Positions 34,792 to 44,003 of a stretch of DNA of 64,000 nucleotides are shown here, piece by piece. Where the stretch lies: positions 62,001-126,000 of the forward strand of contig NZ_JRUD01000008.1 in the NCBI RefSeq assembly GCF_000802425.1. The letters are read 5' to 3'. Position 1 is the stretch's first letter. Each line of letters begins with the position of its first letter. Source of the DNA: Pseudomonas flexibilis (GTDB lineage: Bacteria; Pseudomonadota; Gammaproteobacteria; Pseudomonadales; Pseudomonadaceae). A program made the position numbers and the translations under genes. Below the pieces are notes generated by a model. It ran no database searches. It was not told where the DNA came from and saw only the letters and a list, made by a program, of their open reading frames with translations.

Positions 34792-35229
34792 TCAGTTGGC
34801 CGGTGGCGTGGCGCCGCGGGCCTTGTGCAGCTTGCTGACCAGTTCCGCTTCGCCCTTGGTCAGGCCGCAGGACTGGGTGAGATCCTCGACACTCGCGCCC
34901 AGGGTCACCAGCCGCGAGGCCTGGATGTAGGAAATCATCGCCGGGTCACTCTGCTCCAGCTTGCTGAGCCGCTCGGGAAGCGGCGCGGCAAGCTGCTGCA
35001 GCGCCTGCAGTTCATCGCCCATCTTCACGCACACGCCGATGTAGGTATCCACCCGACGGGTCAGCTCCTGCATGCTCTGGTCACGCTTGAGGTGACGCTC
35101 GGCATGCTGCCTGAACTGAAATTCCATGCTCTTGTTCAGGCGCTGCAGGCGAGTGGCCAGCCAGACGCAGGTCATGATCAGCGCCAGGCAGACCCCTGCC
35201 AGTACGATCAGGGCGATTCCGTGTCCCAT
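34792..35229 (-). CDS. DUF2802 membrane-anchored protein at the end of the chemotaxis operon
   Basis: A 145-aa protein. An N-terminal membrane helix (GIALIVLAGVCLALIMTCVWLAT) is followed by a coiled coil (about 28-100, many charged and Gln residues) and a C-terminal DUF2802 segment (LVTLGASVEDLTQSCGLTKGEAELVSKLHKA) resembling a helix-turn-helix fold. It is conserved directly after cheW in pseudomonads and starts two bases past the cheW stop, so a role at the polar chemotaxis array is plausible but unproven. Confidence 0.85.
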   Translation of the reverse strand: MGHGIALIVLAGVCLALIMTCVWLATRLQRLNKSMEFQFRQHAERHLKRDQSMQELTRRVDTYIGVCVKMGDELQALQQLAAPLPERLSKLEQSDPAMISYIQASRLVTLGASVEDLTQSCGLTKGEAELVSKLHKARGATPPAN

Positions 35230-35231
35230 AT

Positions 35232-35711
35232 TCAGTAGTTCTCAAGTTCCGACCATTCTTCCTCGGTCATCATCTTGTCCAGCTCGACAAGAATCAACAG
35301 CTCGCCGTTCTTGTTGCATACGCCCTGGATGAACTTCGCCGACTCGTCATTGCCGACGTTCGGCGCGGTCTCGATCTCGGACTGCCGCAAATAAACCACT
35401 TCAGCCACGCTGTCGACCAGGATACCGACCACCTGCTTGTCCGCCTCGATGATGACGATGCGGGTGTTGTCGGTGATCTCCGCCGAGTCCAGGCCGAAAC
35501 GCTGGCGGGTGTCGATCACCGTCACCACGTTGCCGCGCAGGTTGATGATGCCCAGCACATAGCTCGGCGCACCGGGCACCGGTGCGATTTCGCTGTAGCG
35601 CAGCACTTCCTGGACCTGCATCACGTTGATGCCATAGGTTTCGTTGTCCAGGCGGAAGGTCACCCACTGCAGCATCGGATCGTCGGAGCTTTGCGCTGTC
35701 GAATTCTTCAT
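35232..35711 (-). CDS. cheW: Chemotaxis coupling protein CheW
   Basis: A 159-aa adaptor linking chemoreceptors to CheA. The CheW domain spans nearly the whole protein: QWVTFRLDNETYGINVMQVQ, LGIINLRGNVVTVIDTRQRF, RIVIIEADKQVVGILVDSVAEV and FIQGVCNKNGELLILVELDK. Last core che gene of the minus-strand cluster. Confidence 0.95.
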   Translation of the reverse strand: MKNSTAQSSDDPMLQWVTFRLDNETYGINVMQVQEVLRYSEIAPVPGAPSYVLGIINLRGNVVTVIDTRQRFGLDSAEITDNTRIVIIEADKQVVGILVDSVAEVVYLRQSEIETAPNVGNDESAKFIQGVCNKNGELLILVELDKMMTEEEWSELENY

Positions 35712-35764
35712 TGTCCACCTCGTCGTCGAACGCCCGGGCCCGGCCCGCGGCGCGTATCCGTTCT

Positions 35765-35780
35765 GCCCGCCTTGGCGGGC
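35765..35780 (-). other. GC hairpin between parP and cheW
   Basis: GCCCGCC-TT-GGCGGGC, five bases past the parP stop and without a U tract. It may stabilise the upstream mRNA part or set relative expression; not a terminator. Confidence 0.5.
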
Positions 35781-35785
35781 GCCTT

Positions 35786-36913
35786 TCAGCGCGCGCGCTT
35801 GAGCGCACCGCTTTCAATCAGGTCGGCCAGCGACGCCACGTCGAGCAGCGCGCACATGTGTTCGATCACCGTACCCGCCAGCCACGGGCGCTGGGTGCGC
35901 AGGCTGCGCCACTTGACCTGGTCCGGGTGCAGGTGGATGGAACGGTCCACCTTGTGCACCGCCAGTCCCCAGTCGAAGCCCTGGATGGTGATGACGAACG
36001 ACAGGTTATCGCGAAACTCGTCGCGATAGCGTTCTGGCATCACCCAGCGCGCGGTATCGATCACCTTGATGTTGCCGCTGTGGGTCTTGAGCATGCCCAG
36101 GAACCAGTCCGGCTGCCCGAACAGCGGGGTCAGCGTCTGGCCTTCCAGCGAATGGATGGTGCCCAGGCAGACCAGCGGCACCGCCAGGGTCAGCCCGGCC
36201 ACGTCGAACAGCAGGCACTCGAAACGCTGCTCACCCCACTCGGGACGGCCAGCCACCACCTTCGGTGGCAGCGGGGGCACCGCGGCTGCAACGACAGGCT
36301 CGGCGAGCGGTGCCTGGACCTTCGCCTCGGCTGGCTGCACACGCGGCGGAGCCACCGGCGCAGCGACCTCAGCAACAGGCGCGGACACCACGGGTGCCGC
36401 AACCACCGGGACCTCGCCCCCTGGCGGCGCGACAGGCGCCTCAACCACAGGCTGCGCAACGACCGGGCTTTCGGCCACTGGCGACGCAACCACCGGCACC
36501 TCGACCGCCGGCAGCGCGACAGGCGCTTCGACCTGCGGGGCCGCAACCACCGGTGCCTCGACCCTGGCGGGGGCTTCGACCACAGGCACCGCGACCGGCG
36601 CCAGCGGCTCCGGCTCGCTCGGCGTGCTCACGGCGACTGGCGCGGCAGGCACCGGCGCATCGATCACCGCCACGGGGGCCTCGACCAGTTTGATGTCGGT
36701 CAGTTTGATGGTCGGCAATACCAGCGGTCGCGGTTCCAGTACCTGCGGCTCGGCCACCGGCCTGGCGCTGGCAGGCACCGCCTGCGGGCGCAAGAAATCC
36801 TCGGCACGTACCGGCCGGTCATCAGTCGCCTCTTGCAACAGCTCGTCCAGATAGGACTGCAGGGCCTGCTGCGGTCCGATCCGAGGGGCGTCCTGGGTGC
36901 TCATATCCTGCAT
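35786..36913 (-). CDS. parP: ParP: CheW-like protein that ties ParC to chemotaxis arrays
   Basis: A 375-aa protein. The C-terminal half (about 240-375) is a CheW-like AIF domain (FECLLFDVAGLTLAVPLVCL, MLKTHSGNIKVIDTARWVM, DNLSFVITIQGFDWGLAVHK). The middle (about 80-225) is low-complexity, made of Val-Ala-Pro-Glu units (VVEAPV, VAAPV). In Vibrio ParP binds CheA and ParC, keeping arrays at the pole and protecting ParC. It directly follows parC. Start at 36913 has GAGGAA upstream; ATG at 36904 is an alternative. Confidence 0.9.
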   Translation of the reverse strand: MQDMSTQDAPRIGPQQALQSYLDELLQEATDDRPVRAEDFLRPQAVPASARPVAEPQVLEPRPLVLPTIKLTDIKLVEAPVAVIDAPVPAAPVAVSTPSEPEPLAPVAVPVVEAPARVEAPVVAAPQVEAPVALPAVEVPVVASPVAESPVVAQPVVEAPVAPPGGEVPVVAAPVVSAPVAEVAAPVAPPRVQPAEAKVQAPLAEPVVAAAVPPLPPKVVAGRPEWGEQRFECLLFDVAGLTLAVPLVCLGTIHSLEGQTLTPLFGQPDWFLGMLKTHSGNIKVIDTARWVMPERYRDEFRDNLSFVITIQGFDWGLAVHKVDRSIHLHPDQVKWRSLRTQRPWLAGTVIEHMCALLDVASLADLIESGALKRAR

Positions 36914-36973
36914 CCGTAAGTCTTTCCTCTGAATGCTATCGGCCGACAGGGGCGACAGCTTGATAGCCGGGCG

Positions 36974-37762
36974 TCACGTCGGCTGTCCCGGCTGGCGTGC
37001 CAGCAGGGATTTCAGCAAGGCCCGATAGGCGATCACGCCGCGACAGCCGGGATCGAACTGCGACGGCACCAGACCGGCGCGACTGGCATCGCGCAGCCTC
37101 CCATCGGTGGGGATATAAGCCGGCCAGATGTGTTCCTTGTGGCGGTCGCGCAGCAATTTGAGCGTCGACAGCGAGGCCTGCGAGCGGCGATCGAACAGGG
37201 TCGGAACGATCAGGTAGGGCAGCGCCTGGCGGCGCGAACGGTTGATCATGGTTAGGGTGTGAACCATGCGCTCCAGGCCCTGCACGGCGAGAAACTCGGT
37301 CTGCACCGGCACCACCAACTGCTGGCAGGCCGCCAGGGCGTTGACCATCAACACCCCGAGCAGCGGCGGGCTGTCGATCAGCACGTGGTCGAAATCGTTC
37401 CACAGTTGCGCCAGCGTCTTGGAAATCACCAGCCCCAGGCCGCTCTTCCCGGGCGTCTGGCGCTCCAGGGTGGCCAGCGCGGTGCTGGCCGGCAGCAGGG
37501 CGATGCGCGGATGACTGGTCTTCTGCAGCAGCTGTGCGGCGAGCCCATCGGGCACCTGGCCGCCATGCTGGAACAGCTCGAAGCCGGTGCGTTCGAGGTT
37601 GTCGGGGTTGTAGCCGAAATAGCTGGTCATCGAGCCATGGGGGTCGAGGTCAACGATCAGTACCCGCTTGCCGACGTCGGCCAGCAGGCCGGCCAGGGCC
37701 ACGCTCGTGGTGGTCTTGCCGACCCCGCCCTTCTGATTGGCTACTGCCCAGATTTTCATCAA
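36974..37762 (-). CDS. parC: ParC: ParA-like ATPase for polar placement of chemotaxis arrays
   Basis: A 262-aa MinD/ParA ATPase. The deviant Walker A is AVANQKGGVGKTTTSVALAG, followed by VLIVDLDPHGSMTSYFG and HVLIDSPPLLGVLMVNALAA. No ParB gene accompanies it. Its place between motD and parP identifies it as the chemotaxis ParC rather than the chromosome-partition ParA (Soj). Confidence 0.9.
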   Translation of the reverse strand: MMKIWAVANQKGGVGKTTTSVALAGLLADVGKRVLIVDLDPHGSMTSYFGYNPDNLERTGFELFQHGGQVPDGLAAQLLQKTSHPRIALLPASTALATLERQTPGKSGLGLVISKTLAQLWNDFDHVLIDSPPLLGVLMVNALAACQQLVVPVQTEFLAVQGLERMVHTLTMINRSRRQALPYLIVPTLFDRRSQASLSTLKLLRDRHKEHIWPAYIPTDGRLRDASRAGLVPSQFDPGCRGVIAYRALLKSLLARQPGQPT

Positions 37763-37783
37763 CTGCTCCTTCTCGTCCGCGAC

Positions 37784-38662
37784 TCAGCGCGGACCACTAC
37801 CGGCCATCAATGCCGGCGTTTTGACAGCACCTTCGATCCGGGCGTCAGTGTGCGGCGCCAGTGCAGATTGCGTGCCAGTGACCGCCTGGCGATTTTCCAC
37901 ACGGGTGCTCCCGCTGCGCCGGGTTTCCAGGAAGCGCGACACCACCAGCACCACGCGACGGTTCTTGGCACGCCCGTCGGGCGTGGCGTTGTCGGCCACC
38001 GGGTGATACTCGCCGTAACCGACGGCGGCCAGGCGTCCGGGCGCCACGCCGTCCATGTTCAGCATGCGCACGATGCTGGCGGCACGGGCGGCGGACAATT
38101 CCCAGTTGGTGGGATAGAGCGGCGTGCTGATCGGCAGGTTGTCGGTGAATCCCTCGACCTGCACCGGATTGTCGAAGGGCGCCAGAATCCTGGCGATCTT
38201 CTCGATGATGTCGAACGCGTGGTCGTTGGGGATGGCGTCGCCGCTGGGGAACAGCAGGCTGGACTTGAGTTCGATCTCCACCCAGGACTCGGTGCCGCGC
38301 ACGATCAGCTGTCCTTCGGCGATCAAGCCGGCGAAGGCCTGCTCGATGTTGCGGGTGATCTGCGCCAGCGGGTCGCCGTCTTCCATGGGCATGGGCCCGC
38401 CGTCATCTTCCATGCTGAGGTCGTAGTCGCGGGTGCGCGGGCGCTCCTGGCCAACCGGGATCGGTTTGATCGCCTTCTCGTTCTGGTTGAAGATGCCCAC
38501 CAGGGTGTCGGCCAGGACCTTGTACTTGCCCTCGTTGATCGACGAGGTGGCATACATCACCACGAAGAAGGCGAACATCAGGGTCATGAAGTCCGCAAAG
38601 GACACCAGCCAGCGGTCATGGCTGGGCTCGGTGTCCTGCTGTCGGCTACGGCGTAGACGCAT
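37784..38662 (-). CDS. motD: Flagellar stator protein MotD (MotB-like)
   Basis: A 292-aa stator B subunit. One membrane helix near residues 17-38 (WLVSFADFMTLMFAFFVVMY) carries the essential proton-binding Asp (FADFMTL). The periplasmic OmpA-like peptidoglycan-binding domain spans about 130-265 (VQVEGFTDNLPISTPLYPTN, NWELSAARAASIVRMLNMDG). With MotC it forms the second Pseudomonas stator, important for swarming. Nine bases after motC. Confidence 0.94.
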   Translation of the reverse strand: MRLRRSRQQDTEPSHDRWLVSFADFMTLMFAFFVVMYATSSINEGKYKVLADTLVGIFNQNEKAIKPIPVGQERPRTRDYDLSMEDDGGPMPMEDGDPLAQITRNIEQAFAGLIAEGQLIVRGTESWVEIELKSSLLFPSGDAIPNDHAFDIIEKIARILAPFDNPVQVEGFTDNLPISTPLYPTNWELSAARAASIVRMLNMDGVAPGRLAAVGYGEYHPVADNATPDGRAKNRRVVLVVSRFLETRRSGSTRVENRQAVTGTQSALAPHTDARIEGAVKTPALMAGSGPR

Positions 38663-38671
38663 GGCTGGGCC

Positions 38672-39412
38672 CTACACCAGGAAGCCTTTGAGCTTGTGTT
38701 CGATGGAGCGCGGGTTTTCGCCTTCGGCGATGGACAGCACGCCTTCGATGAGCATCTCGCGATAACGGGTCTGCACCCGGATCACTGCCTTGAGCTTGTT
38801 GGCCAGCGGCAGCAGCAGCAGGTTGGCGAAGGCCACACCGTAGATGGTGGCGACGAAGGCCACGGCGATACCGGTACCCAGCTGGGAGGGATCGGTCAGG
38901 TTGCCCATGACCTGGATCAGGCCGAGCACCGCGCCGATGATGCCGATGGTCGGCGAATACCCACCCATCGCCTCGTACACCTTGGCGGCCTGCAAGTCGC
39001 GCTCCTCGTGGCTGTACATCTCCACTTCCAGGATGGTGCGGATGTTCTCGCTCTCCACGCCATCGGCCAGCAGCTGCATGGCCTTGCGGGCATAGGGGTC
39101 GGGCTCGCGCTCGGCCATCGGCTCCAGGCCGAGCAGGCCTTCCTTGCGCGCCACCAGGCTCCAGCGGGTGACCTTCTCGATGCCCTCCTCCATGCGGATC
39201 GCCGGCGGGAAGAACACCCAATGCGCCACCGCCACCGCCCGCTTGAGCGTCTGCAGCGGCGTCTGCAGCAGGCAGGCGGCCAGCGTGCCACCGATGACGA
39301 TCAACGCGGCCGGCGCGTTGAGCAGCACCGCAAGGCTGCCGCCCTCCAGGAAGTTGCCGCCCAGGATGGCGATAAACGCCAGCAGAATGCCGATCAGGCT
39401 CAAGACATCCAT
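38672..39412 (-). CDS. motC: Flagellar stator protein MotC (MotA-like)
   Basis: A 246-aa membrane protein with four helices. Characteristic parts: [20 protein letters not shown], the second helix AALIVIGGTLAACLLQ, the cytoplasmic loop with charged residues (about 70-150), and GGYSPTIGIIGAVLGLIQVMGNL with the conserved Pro. The ATG at 39412 overlaps the cheB stop by one base (TAATG), so translation is coupled. Confidence 0.94.
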   Translation of the reverse strand: MDVLSLIGILLAFIAILGGNFLEGGSLAVLLNAPAALIVIGGTLAACLLQTPLQTLKRAVAVAHWVFFPPAIRMEEGIEKVTRWSLVARKEGLLGLEPMAEREPDPYARKAMQLLADGVESENIRTILEVEMYSHEERDLQAAKVYEAMGGYSPTIGIIGAVLGLIQVMGNLTDPSQLGTGIAVAFVATIYGVAFANLLLLPLANKLKAVIRVQTRYREMLIEGVLSIAEGENPRSIEHKLKGFLV

Positions 39413-40509
39413 TACTGGCAAGCCTCGCTCAGGTGACGCCCGATCTCGTCCAGGTCGTAGATGCCGTCGGCCAGGTTGGCCTTGGCCACCGCCATGGGCA
39501 TGCCGTAGATGACGCTGCTCGCCTCATCCTGGGCCCACACCTGGCTGCCGGCCTGCTTGAGCATGCGCGCGCCTTCGCGGCCGTCGGCACCCATGCCGGT
39601 CAGCACCACGGCCAGCACCTTGTCGCCGTAGGCCTTGGCGGCCGAGCCGAAGGTGACGTCCACGCAGGGCTTGTAGTTCAGGCGGTCATCGCCGGGCAGG
39701 ATCTTCACCACGCCGCGGCCGTCCACCATCATCTGTTTGCCGCCGGGCGCCAGCAGGGCCAGGCCCGGGCGCAGCAGGTCGCCGTCCTCGGCTTCCTTGA
39801 CGCGGATCTTGCACAGCTTGTCCAGGCGCTCGGCAAAGGCGCCGGTGAAGGCTGCCGGCATGTGCTGGATCAGCACCAGCGGTGCCGGGAAGCTGGCCGG
39901 CAGCTGGGTGAGCACGCGCTGCAACGCCACCGGACCGCCGGTCGAGGTGCCGATCGCTACCAGCTTGTAGGCCTTGCGCTTGGGGGCCGGCCAGCGCTCG
40001 CTCACGCTCGGCGCCGGCTCCGCCTCGGCGGGCGCTGCGCCGCGCAGCGGTCGACGCGCGGGGGTGGCAGGCGCCACAGCCGCCGCAGACGACACCGCCG
40101 GCCCGCGCCGACTGCTGCGTGCGATGGTCAGCACCTTCTCGCAGAGCAGCGCCTTGACCTTCTCGATGTTGCGCGAGATGTCCTCGAAATTCTTCGGCAG
40201 GTAATCCACTGCGCCGGCGTCCAGCGCATCCAGGGTGACCCGGGCGCCCTCGTGGGTCAGCGAGGAGAACATCAGCACCGGGGTCGGACAGCGGCGCATG
40301 ATCTCGCGCACGGCGGTGATGCCGTTCATCAACGGCATCTCGTAATCCATGGTGATGACATCGGGCTTGAGGGCCAGCGTCTTGTCAATCGCCTCCTGGC
40401 CATTGTTGGCCGTGCCCACCACCTCGATCTGGGGGTTGGAGCCCAGGATTTCCGTCAGCCTGCGCCGAAAGAATCCCGAGTCGTCCACCACCAGGACTTT
40501 AATTGCCAT
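39412..40509 (-). CDS. cheB: Chemotaxis response regulator methylesterase CheB
   Basis: A 365-aa enzyme that removes methyl groups from, and deamidates, chemoreceptors. Receiver domain about 1-120 ([14 protein letters not shown], phospho-Asp in [14 protein letters not shown]). A linker rich in Ala/Pro (about 135-170) precedes the esterase domain, with the catalytic Ser in [13 protein letters not shown], His in [18 protein letters not shown] and Asp in [12 protein letters not shown]. The start at 40509 follows TAGGAG; a strong hairpin lies between cheA and this site. Confidence 0.96.
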   Translation of the reverse strand: MAIKVLVVDDSGFFRRRLTEILGSNPQIEVVGTANNGQEAIDKTLALKPDVITMDYEMPLMNGITAVREIMRRCPTPVLMFSSLTHEGARVTLDALDAGAVDYLPKNFEDISRNIEKVKALLCEKVLTIARSSRRGPAVSSAAAVAPATPARRPLRGAAPAEAEPAPSVSERWPAPKRKAYKLVAIGTSTGGPVALQRVLTQLPASFPAPLVLIQHMPAAFTGAFAERLDKLCKIRVKEAEDGDLLRPGLALLAPGGKQMMVDGRGVVKILPGDDRLNYKPCVDVTFGSAAKAYGDKVLAVVLTGMGADGREGARMLKQAGSQVWAQDEASSVIYGMPMAVAKANLADGIYDLDEIGRHLSEACQ

Positions 40510-40522
40510 AACTACTCCTAAA

Positions 40523-40549
40523 CGAACCGGCCCCAGCGGGGCCGGTTCG
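40523..40549 (-). other. Strong GC hairpin between cheA and cheB
   Basis: Perfect 12-base arms (CGAACCGGCCCC and complement) with an AGC/GCT loop. It begins three bases after the cheA stop and ends just before the cheB ribosome site, with only TTT following. This is too few U residues for an efficient terminator; it may protect the cheA mRNA or tune cheB translation. Confidence 0.7.
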
Positions 40550-40552
40550 GCA

Positions 40553-42718
40553 TCAGCCGCGTCGCGCGTAGTGTTTGAGCATGCTGGGCACATCGAGAAT
40601 CAGCGCGATGCTGCCGTCGCTGGTGATGCTGGCGCCCGCCAGTCCCGGCGTGCCTTGCAGCATCTTGCCCAGCGGCTTGATGACCACTTCCTCCTGGCCC
40701 ACCAGCTGGTCGACGACGAAGCCGATCTGCTGGTTGCCGATGGCGATGATCACCACGTGGCCTTCCTTCTGTACCGCGTTGCGGAAGCCGGGCACCAGCC
40801 ACTGCTTGAGGTAGAAGAGCGGCAGCGCCTTGTCGCGGACGATGATCACCTCCTGGCCGTCCACCACGTTGGTGTGCGACAGATCCAGGTGGAAGATTTC
40901 CTTGACGTTGACCAGCGGGAAGGCGAACGCCTGGTCGTCGAGCATGACCATCAGCGTCGGCATGATCGCCAGGGTCAGCGGCACCTTGATGACGATGCGC
41001 GAGCCCTTGCCGGGCGTGGAATCGACGAACACCGTGCCGTTGAGCTGGGCGATGCGCGTCTTCACCACGTCCATGCCCACCCCGCGGCCGGACACGTCGG
41101 AAATTTCCTTCTTGGTGGAGAAGCCCGGCGCGAAGATCAGGTTGTAGCACTCGGTATCGCTCAGGCGATCGGCGGCGTCCTTGTCGAGCATGCCCTTTTC
41201 CACCGCCTTGGCGCGCAGGATGTTGGCATCCATGCCCTTGCCGTCGTCGGTGATCAGCAACAGGATGTGGTCGCCTTCCTGCTCGGCGGACAGCACCACC
41301 TTGCCGGTGCGCGGCTTGCCGGCGGCCAGGCGCTCCTCGGGCATCTCGATGCCGTGGTCCACCGCGTTGCGCACCAGGTGGACCAGCGGGTCGGCCAACG
41401 CCTCGACCAGGTTCTTGTCGAGGTCGGTCTCCTCACCCACCAGCTCCAGGTTGATTTCCTTCTTGAGCTGGCGCGACAGGTCGCGGACCTGGCGCGGGAA
41501 GCGGCCGAAGACCTTCTTGATCGGCTGCATGCGGGTCTTCATGACCGAGGTCTGCAGGTCGCCCGTGACCACATCGAGGCTGGAAACGGCCTTGGCCAGT
41601 TCCTCGTCACCGCTGTTCAAGCCCAGGCGCACCAGGCGGTTACGCACCAGCACCAGTTCGCCGACCATGTTCATGATTTCGTCCAGCCGCGCGGTATCCA
41701 CGCGCACGGTGGTTTCCGACTCGATGGCCGCGGGCGCCTTGGCCGGCGCCGCAGCGGCAGGCCTGGCGGCCGGCGCGCTTTCCGTGGGTGCGGCGGCGGC
41801 GGGTGGCTTGACCGCCGCCGACTGAGGCGCCGGCGCGGCGGCCTTGGGCGGCTCGCTGGCGACCTGCTCGGGCTTGAACTGGCCCTTGCCGTGCAGCTGG
41901 TCGAGCAGCGCCTCGAACTCGTCGTCGGTGATGTCGTCGCCAGCGGCCGTCTTACCGGCTGCTGGCGCCTGCTCCTGGCCTGCCAGAACGTCAGGCTTGA
42001 ACTGACCCTTGCCATGCAGCTGGTCGAGCAGGTTCTCGAATTCGGATTCGGTGATGCTGTCACCGGCGGCGGCATCGCTGGCCGGCAACGTCTCGGGCTT
42101 GAACTGGCCCTTGCCGTGCAGTTGGTCGAGGAGGTTCTCGAACTCGGCGTCGGTGATCTCGTCGCCAGCAGACTCGCCGCCGTCAGCCGCCGTTTCGGGG
42201 CCGCCAATGGCGTCCAGCAGGCTTTCGAACTCGGCGTCGGTCAGGTCCTGTTCCTTTTCCGTCGCCACGGGACCGGGTGCGGGCGCGGCAGGCACCGGGG
42301 TCGGTGCAACGGGCGCGGCGGGCGCGGCGGCCGGATCGGCCAGGCGGTGCAGCGCTTCGAGCAGCTCCGGGCTGGCCGGCGTGAGCTCGCTGCCTTCACG
42401 CACCTGGGCGAACATGCCGTTGATGGCGTCCAGGCCCTGCAGCACCACGTCCATCAGCTCGGCGTCGACCAGGCGCACGCCCTTGCGCAGCATGTCGAAG
42501 ACGTTTTCCGAGCTGTGGCAGCATTCCACCAGCTCGTTCAGCTGCAGGAAGCCCGCGCCGCCCTTGACGGTGTGAAAGCCGCGGAAGATCGCGTTGAGCA
42601 GATCCATGTCATCCGGACGGCTCTCCAACTCCACCAGCTGTTCGGACAACTGTTCGAGAATCTCGCCGGCTTCTACCAGGAAATCCTGAAGGATCTCATC
42701 ATCGGCATCGACGCCCAT
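40553..42718 (-). CDS. cheA: Chemotaxis histidine kinase CheA
   Basis: A 721-aa kinase that phosphorylates CheY and CheB. The P1 (HPt) domain is at about 1-105, with His49 in [13 protein letters not shown]. No standard P2 is seen; residues 159-283 instead hold four repeats of a DxEFExLLDxL motif, three continuing with HGKGQFKP. An Ala/Pro linker (285-335) follows, then P3 dimerisation ([20 protein letters not shown]), P4 ATPase with the N box [13 protein letters not shown]1 DDGKGMD and G2 GRGVGMDVV, and a CheW-like P5 (about 585-715). Flanked by cheZ (10 bases) and cheB. Confidence 0.97.
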   Translation of the reverse strand: MGVDADDEILQDFLVEAGEILEQLSEQLVELESRPDDMDLLNAIFRGFHTVKGGAGFLQLNELVECCHSSENVFDMLRKGVRLVDAELMDVVLQGLDAINGMFAQVREGSELTPASPELLEALHRLADPAAAPAAPVAPTPVPAAPAPGPVATEKEQDLTDAEFESLLDAIGGPETAADGGESAGDEITDAEFENLLDQLHGKGQFKPETLPASDAAAGDSITESEFENLLDQLHGKGQFKPDVLAGQEQAPAAGKTAAGDDITDDEFEALLDQLHGKGQFKPEQVASEPPKAAAPAPQSAAVKPPAAAAPTESAPAARPAAAAPAKAPAAIESETTVRVDTARLDEIMNMVGELVLVRNRLVRLGLNSGDEELAKAVSSLDVVTGDLQTSVMKTRMQPIKKVFGRFPRQVRDLSRQLKKEINLELVGEETDLDKNLVEALADPLVHLVRNAVDHGIEMPEERLAAGKPRTGKVVLSAEQEGDHILLLITDDGKGMDANILRAKAVEKGMLDKDAADRLSDTECYNLIFAPGFSTKKEISDVSGRGVGMDVVKTRIAQLNGTVFVDSTPGKGSRIVIKVPLTLAIMPTLMVMLDDQAFAFPLVNVKEIFHLDLSHTNVVDGQEVIIVRDKALPLFYLKQWLVPGFRNAVQKEGHVVIIAIGNQQIGFVVDQLVGQEEVVIKPLGKMLQGTPGLAGASITSDGSIALILDVPSMLKHYARRG
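41870..42244 (-). repeat. Four tandem linker repeats inside cheA
   Basis: They encode residues 159-172 ([14 protein letters not shown]), 188-208, 222-242 and 263-283 (the last three all end [13 protein letters not shown]). Start-to-start distances are 29, 34 and 41 residues, so spacers vary while the motif is nearly fixed. Confidence 0.92.
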
Positions 42719-42728
42719 TACGTGCCCC

Positions 42729-43520
42729 TTAAAACCCTAGACTGGAAAGCAGATCGTCCACGTCGTCCTGATTGCTGACGACATCTTCCCGTTTATCGGC
42801 ATGGATCTGCGGACCTTCACCCTGCGAGGGTTGTTTCTGTTGATCGAGCTCCGCCCGCAGCTGGGCATGGTCGTGCTGGATGCCCGCGAAGTTGTCCACC
42901 TGGCTGGCCATCAGCATCAGTTCGACCAGATCGCGCTCGACCTCGGTGACCAGATTGGTGACCCGCTTGATGACCTGGCCGGTGAGGTCCTGATAGTCCT
43001 GCGCCAGCATGATCTCGTTCAGCTGCGCGCCGACCTTCTCGCTTTCGCGTTCGCTGCGGACAAAGAACTGCTCGACCCGCTTGACCAGCTGGCGGAAGCC
43101 TTCGGCATCCATCTCGCGACGCATGAAGCGCTGCCAATCGGTACGCAACTCGCGGGCGTCGTCGTTCAGCCGGCTGATCACCGGCGCGGTGGCCTCGACC
43201 AGGTCCATGGTGCGATTGGCCGCGCGCTCGGTCATCGACACGACGTAGTTCAGGCGCTCGGTGGCATCGGCGATCTCCGACATCTCCCGCGACTCGGGGA
43301 AATTCGGGTCGATATGGAAGCTGACGATCGCGGTGTGCAACTTGCGCGTCAGCCGCCCCACGGCCTGGTACAGACCACGGTCACGCACCTTGTTCAGCTC
43401 GTTGATGATCTGCACGGCATCGCCGAAGTCGCGCTGCTCAAGGCTGCGAATCAGCTCCCGTGCATTGTCCATCAGGCTCGCTTCGAGCTCGCCCCTTGGA
43501 TCTGTGTGCTGCTCCATCAT
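42729..43520 (-). CDS. cheZ: CheY-P phosphatase CheZ
   Basis: A 263-aa helical protein that dephosphorylates CheY-P. The long helical hairpin includes the catalytic block MLAQDYQDLTGQVIKR (about 171-186). The last residues, NQDDVDDLLSSLGF, are the CheY-docking helix known from E. coli CheZ. Two adjacent Met codons (ATGATG) are possible starts. Between cheY (16 bases) and cheA. Confidence 0.95.
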   Translation of the reverse strand: MMEQHTDPRGELEASLMDNARELIRSLEQRDFGDAVQIINELNKVRDRGLYQAVGRLTRKLHTAIVSFHIDPNFPESREMSEIADATERLNYVVSMTERAANRTMDLVEATAPVISRLNDDARELRTDWQRFMRREMDAEGFRQLVKRVEQFFVRSERESEKVGAQLNEIMLAQDYQDLTGQVIKRVTNLVTEVERDLVELMLMASQVDNFAGIQHDHAQLRAELDQQKQPSQGEGPQIHADKREDVVSNQDDVDDLLSSLGF

Positions 43521-43536
43521 GCCCCCAAGGCGCTGT

Positions 43537-43923
43537 TCAGCCGCTGACGCGTTCGAAGATCTTCTCGATCTTGTCCTTCAGTCCCTGGGCGGTGAACGGC
43601 TTGACCACATAGCCGTTCACACCGGCCTGGGCTGCCTCGATGATCTGGTCGCGCTTGGCTTCAGCGGTCACCATCAGCACCGGCAGGTGCTTCAGGCGCT
43701 CATCGGCACGCACCGCGCGCAGCAGGTCGATGCCATTCATGCCCGGCATGTTCCAGTCAGTCACCAGGAAGTCGAAGTTGCCGCTCTGCAGCATCGGCAG
43801 GGCGGTGAGGCCGTCGTCAGCTTCGGTGGTGTTGGTGAAGCCCAGGTCACGGAGCAGGTTCTTGATGATCCGCCTCATCGTCGAGAAATCGTCCACGATG
43901 AGAATCTTCATGTTTTTGTCCAA
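43537..43923 (-). CDS. cheY: Chemotaxis response regulator CheY
   Basis: Single receiver domain that controls motor direction when phosphorylated. [19 protein letters not shown], phospho-Asp in [16 protein letters not shown], Thr/Ala in [12 protein letters not shown] and Lys in [10 protein letters not shown] are all present. The start is unusual: a perfect GGAGG lies seven bases before a TTG at 43923 ([10 protein letters not shown], 128 aa) but 19 bases before the ATG at 43911 (MKILIV, 124 aa), the start normally annotated. The TTG is the better choice by spacing. A terminator-like hairpin ends just upstream. Confidence 0.95.
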   Translation of the reverse strand: MDKNMKILIVDDFSTMRRIIKNLLRDLGFTNTTEADDGLTALPMLQSGNFDFLVTDWNMPGMNGIDLLRAVRADERLKHLPVLMVTAEAKRDQIIEAAQAGVNGYVVKPFTAQGLKDKIEKIFERVSG

Positions 43924-43944
43924 CGGTCGACCTCCATACAGTCC

Positions 43945-43974
43945 AAAAACGCAGCCGGGTCATCCCGACTGCGT
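43945..43974 (-). terminator. Terminator-like hairpin between fliA and cheY
   Basis: CGCAGTCGGG-ATGA-CCCGGCTGCG with one G-U pair, followed by five U. It stands 30 bases after the fliA stop and 21 bases before the cheY TTG, so it either ends fliA transcripts or attenuates read-through into the che operon. Confidence 0.75.
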
Positions 43975-44003
43975 CCCCTTCTTCAGAAAACCGGCAAGCC
44001 CTG

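Noticed and set aside
36240-36680. Repetitive DNA in parP as a CRISPR or tandem repeat array
   Set aside because: It encodes an in-frame Val-Ala-Pro low-complexity linker with irregular units and no spacers.
40349-42778. 809-codon plus-strand open frame opposite cheA
   Set aside because: A mirror of cheA in GC-rich DNA; rich in His, Gln and Val without any known motif.
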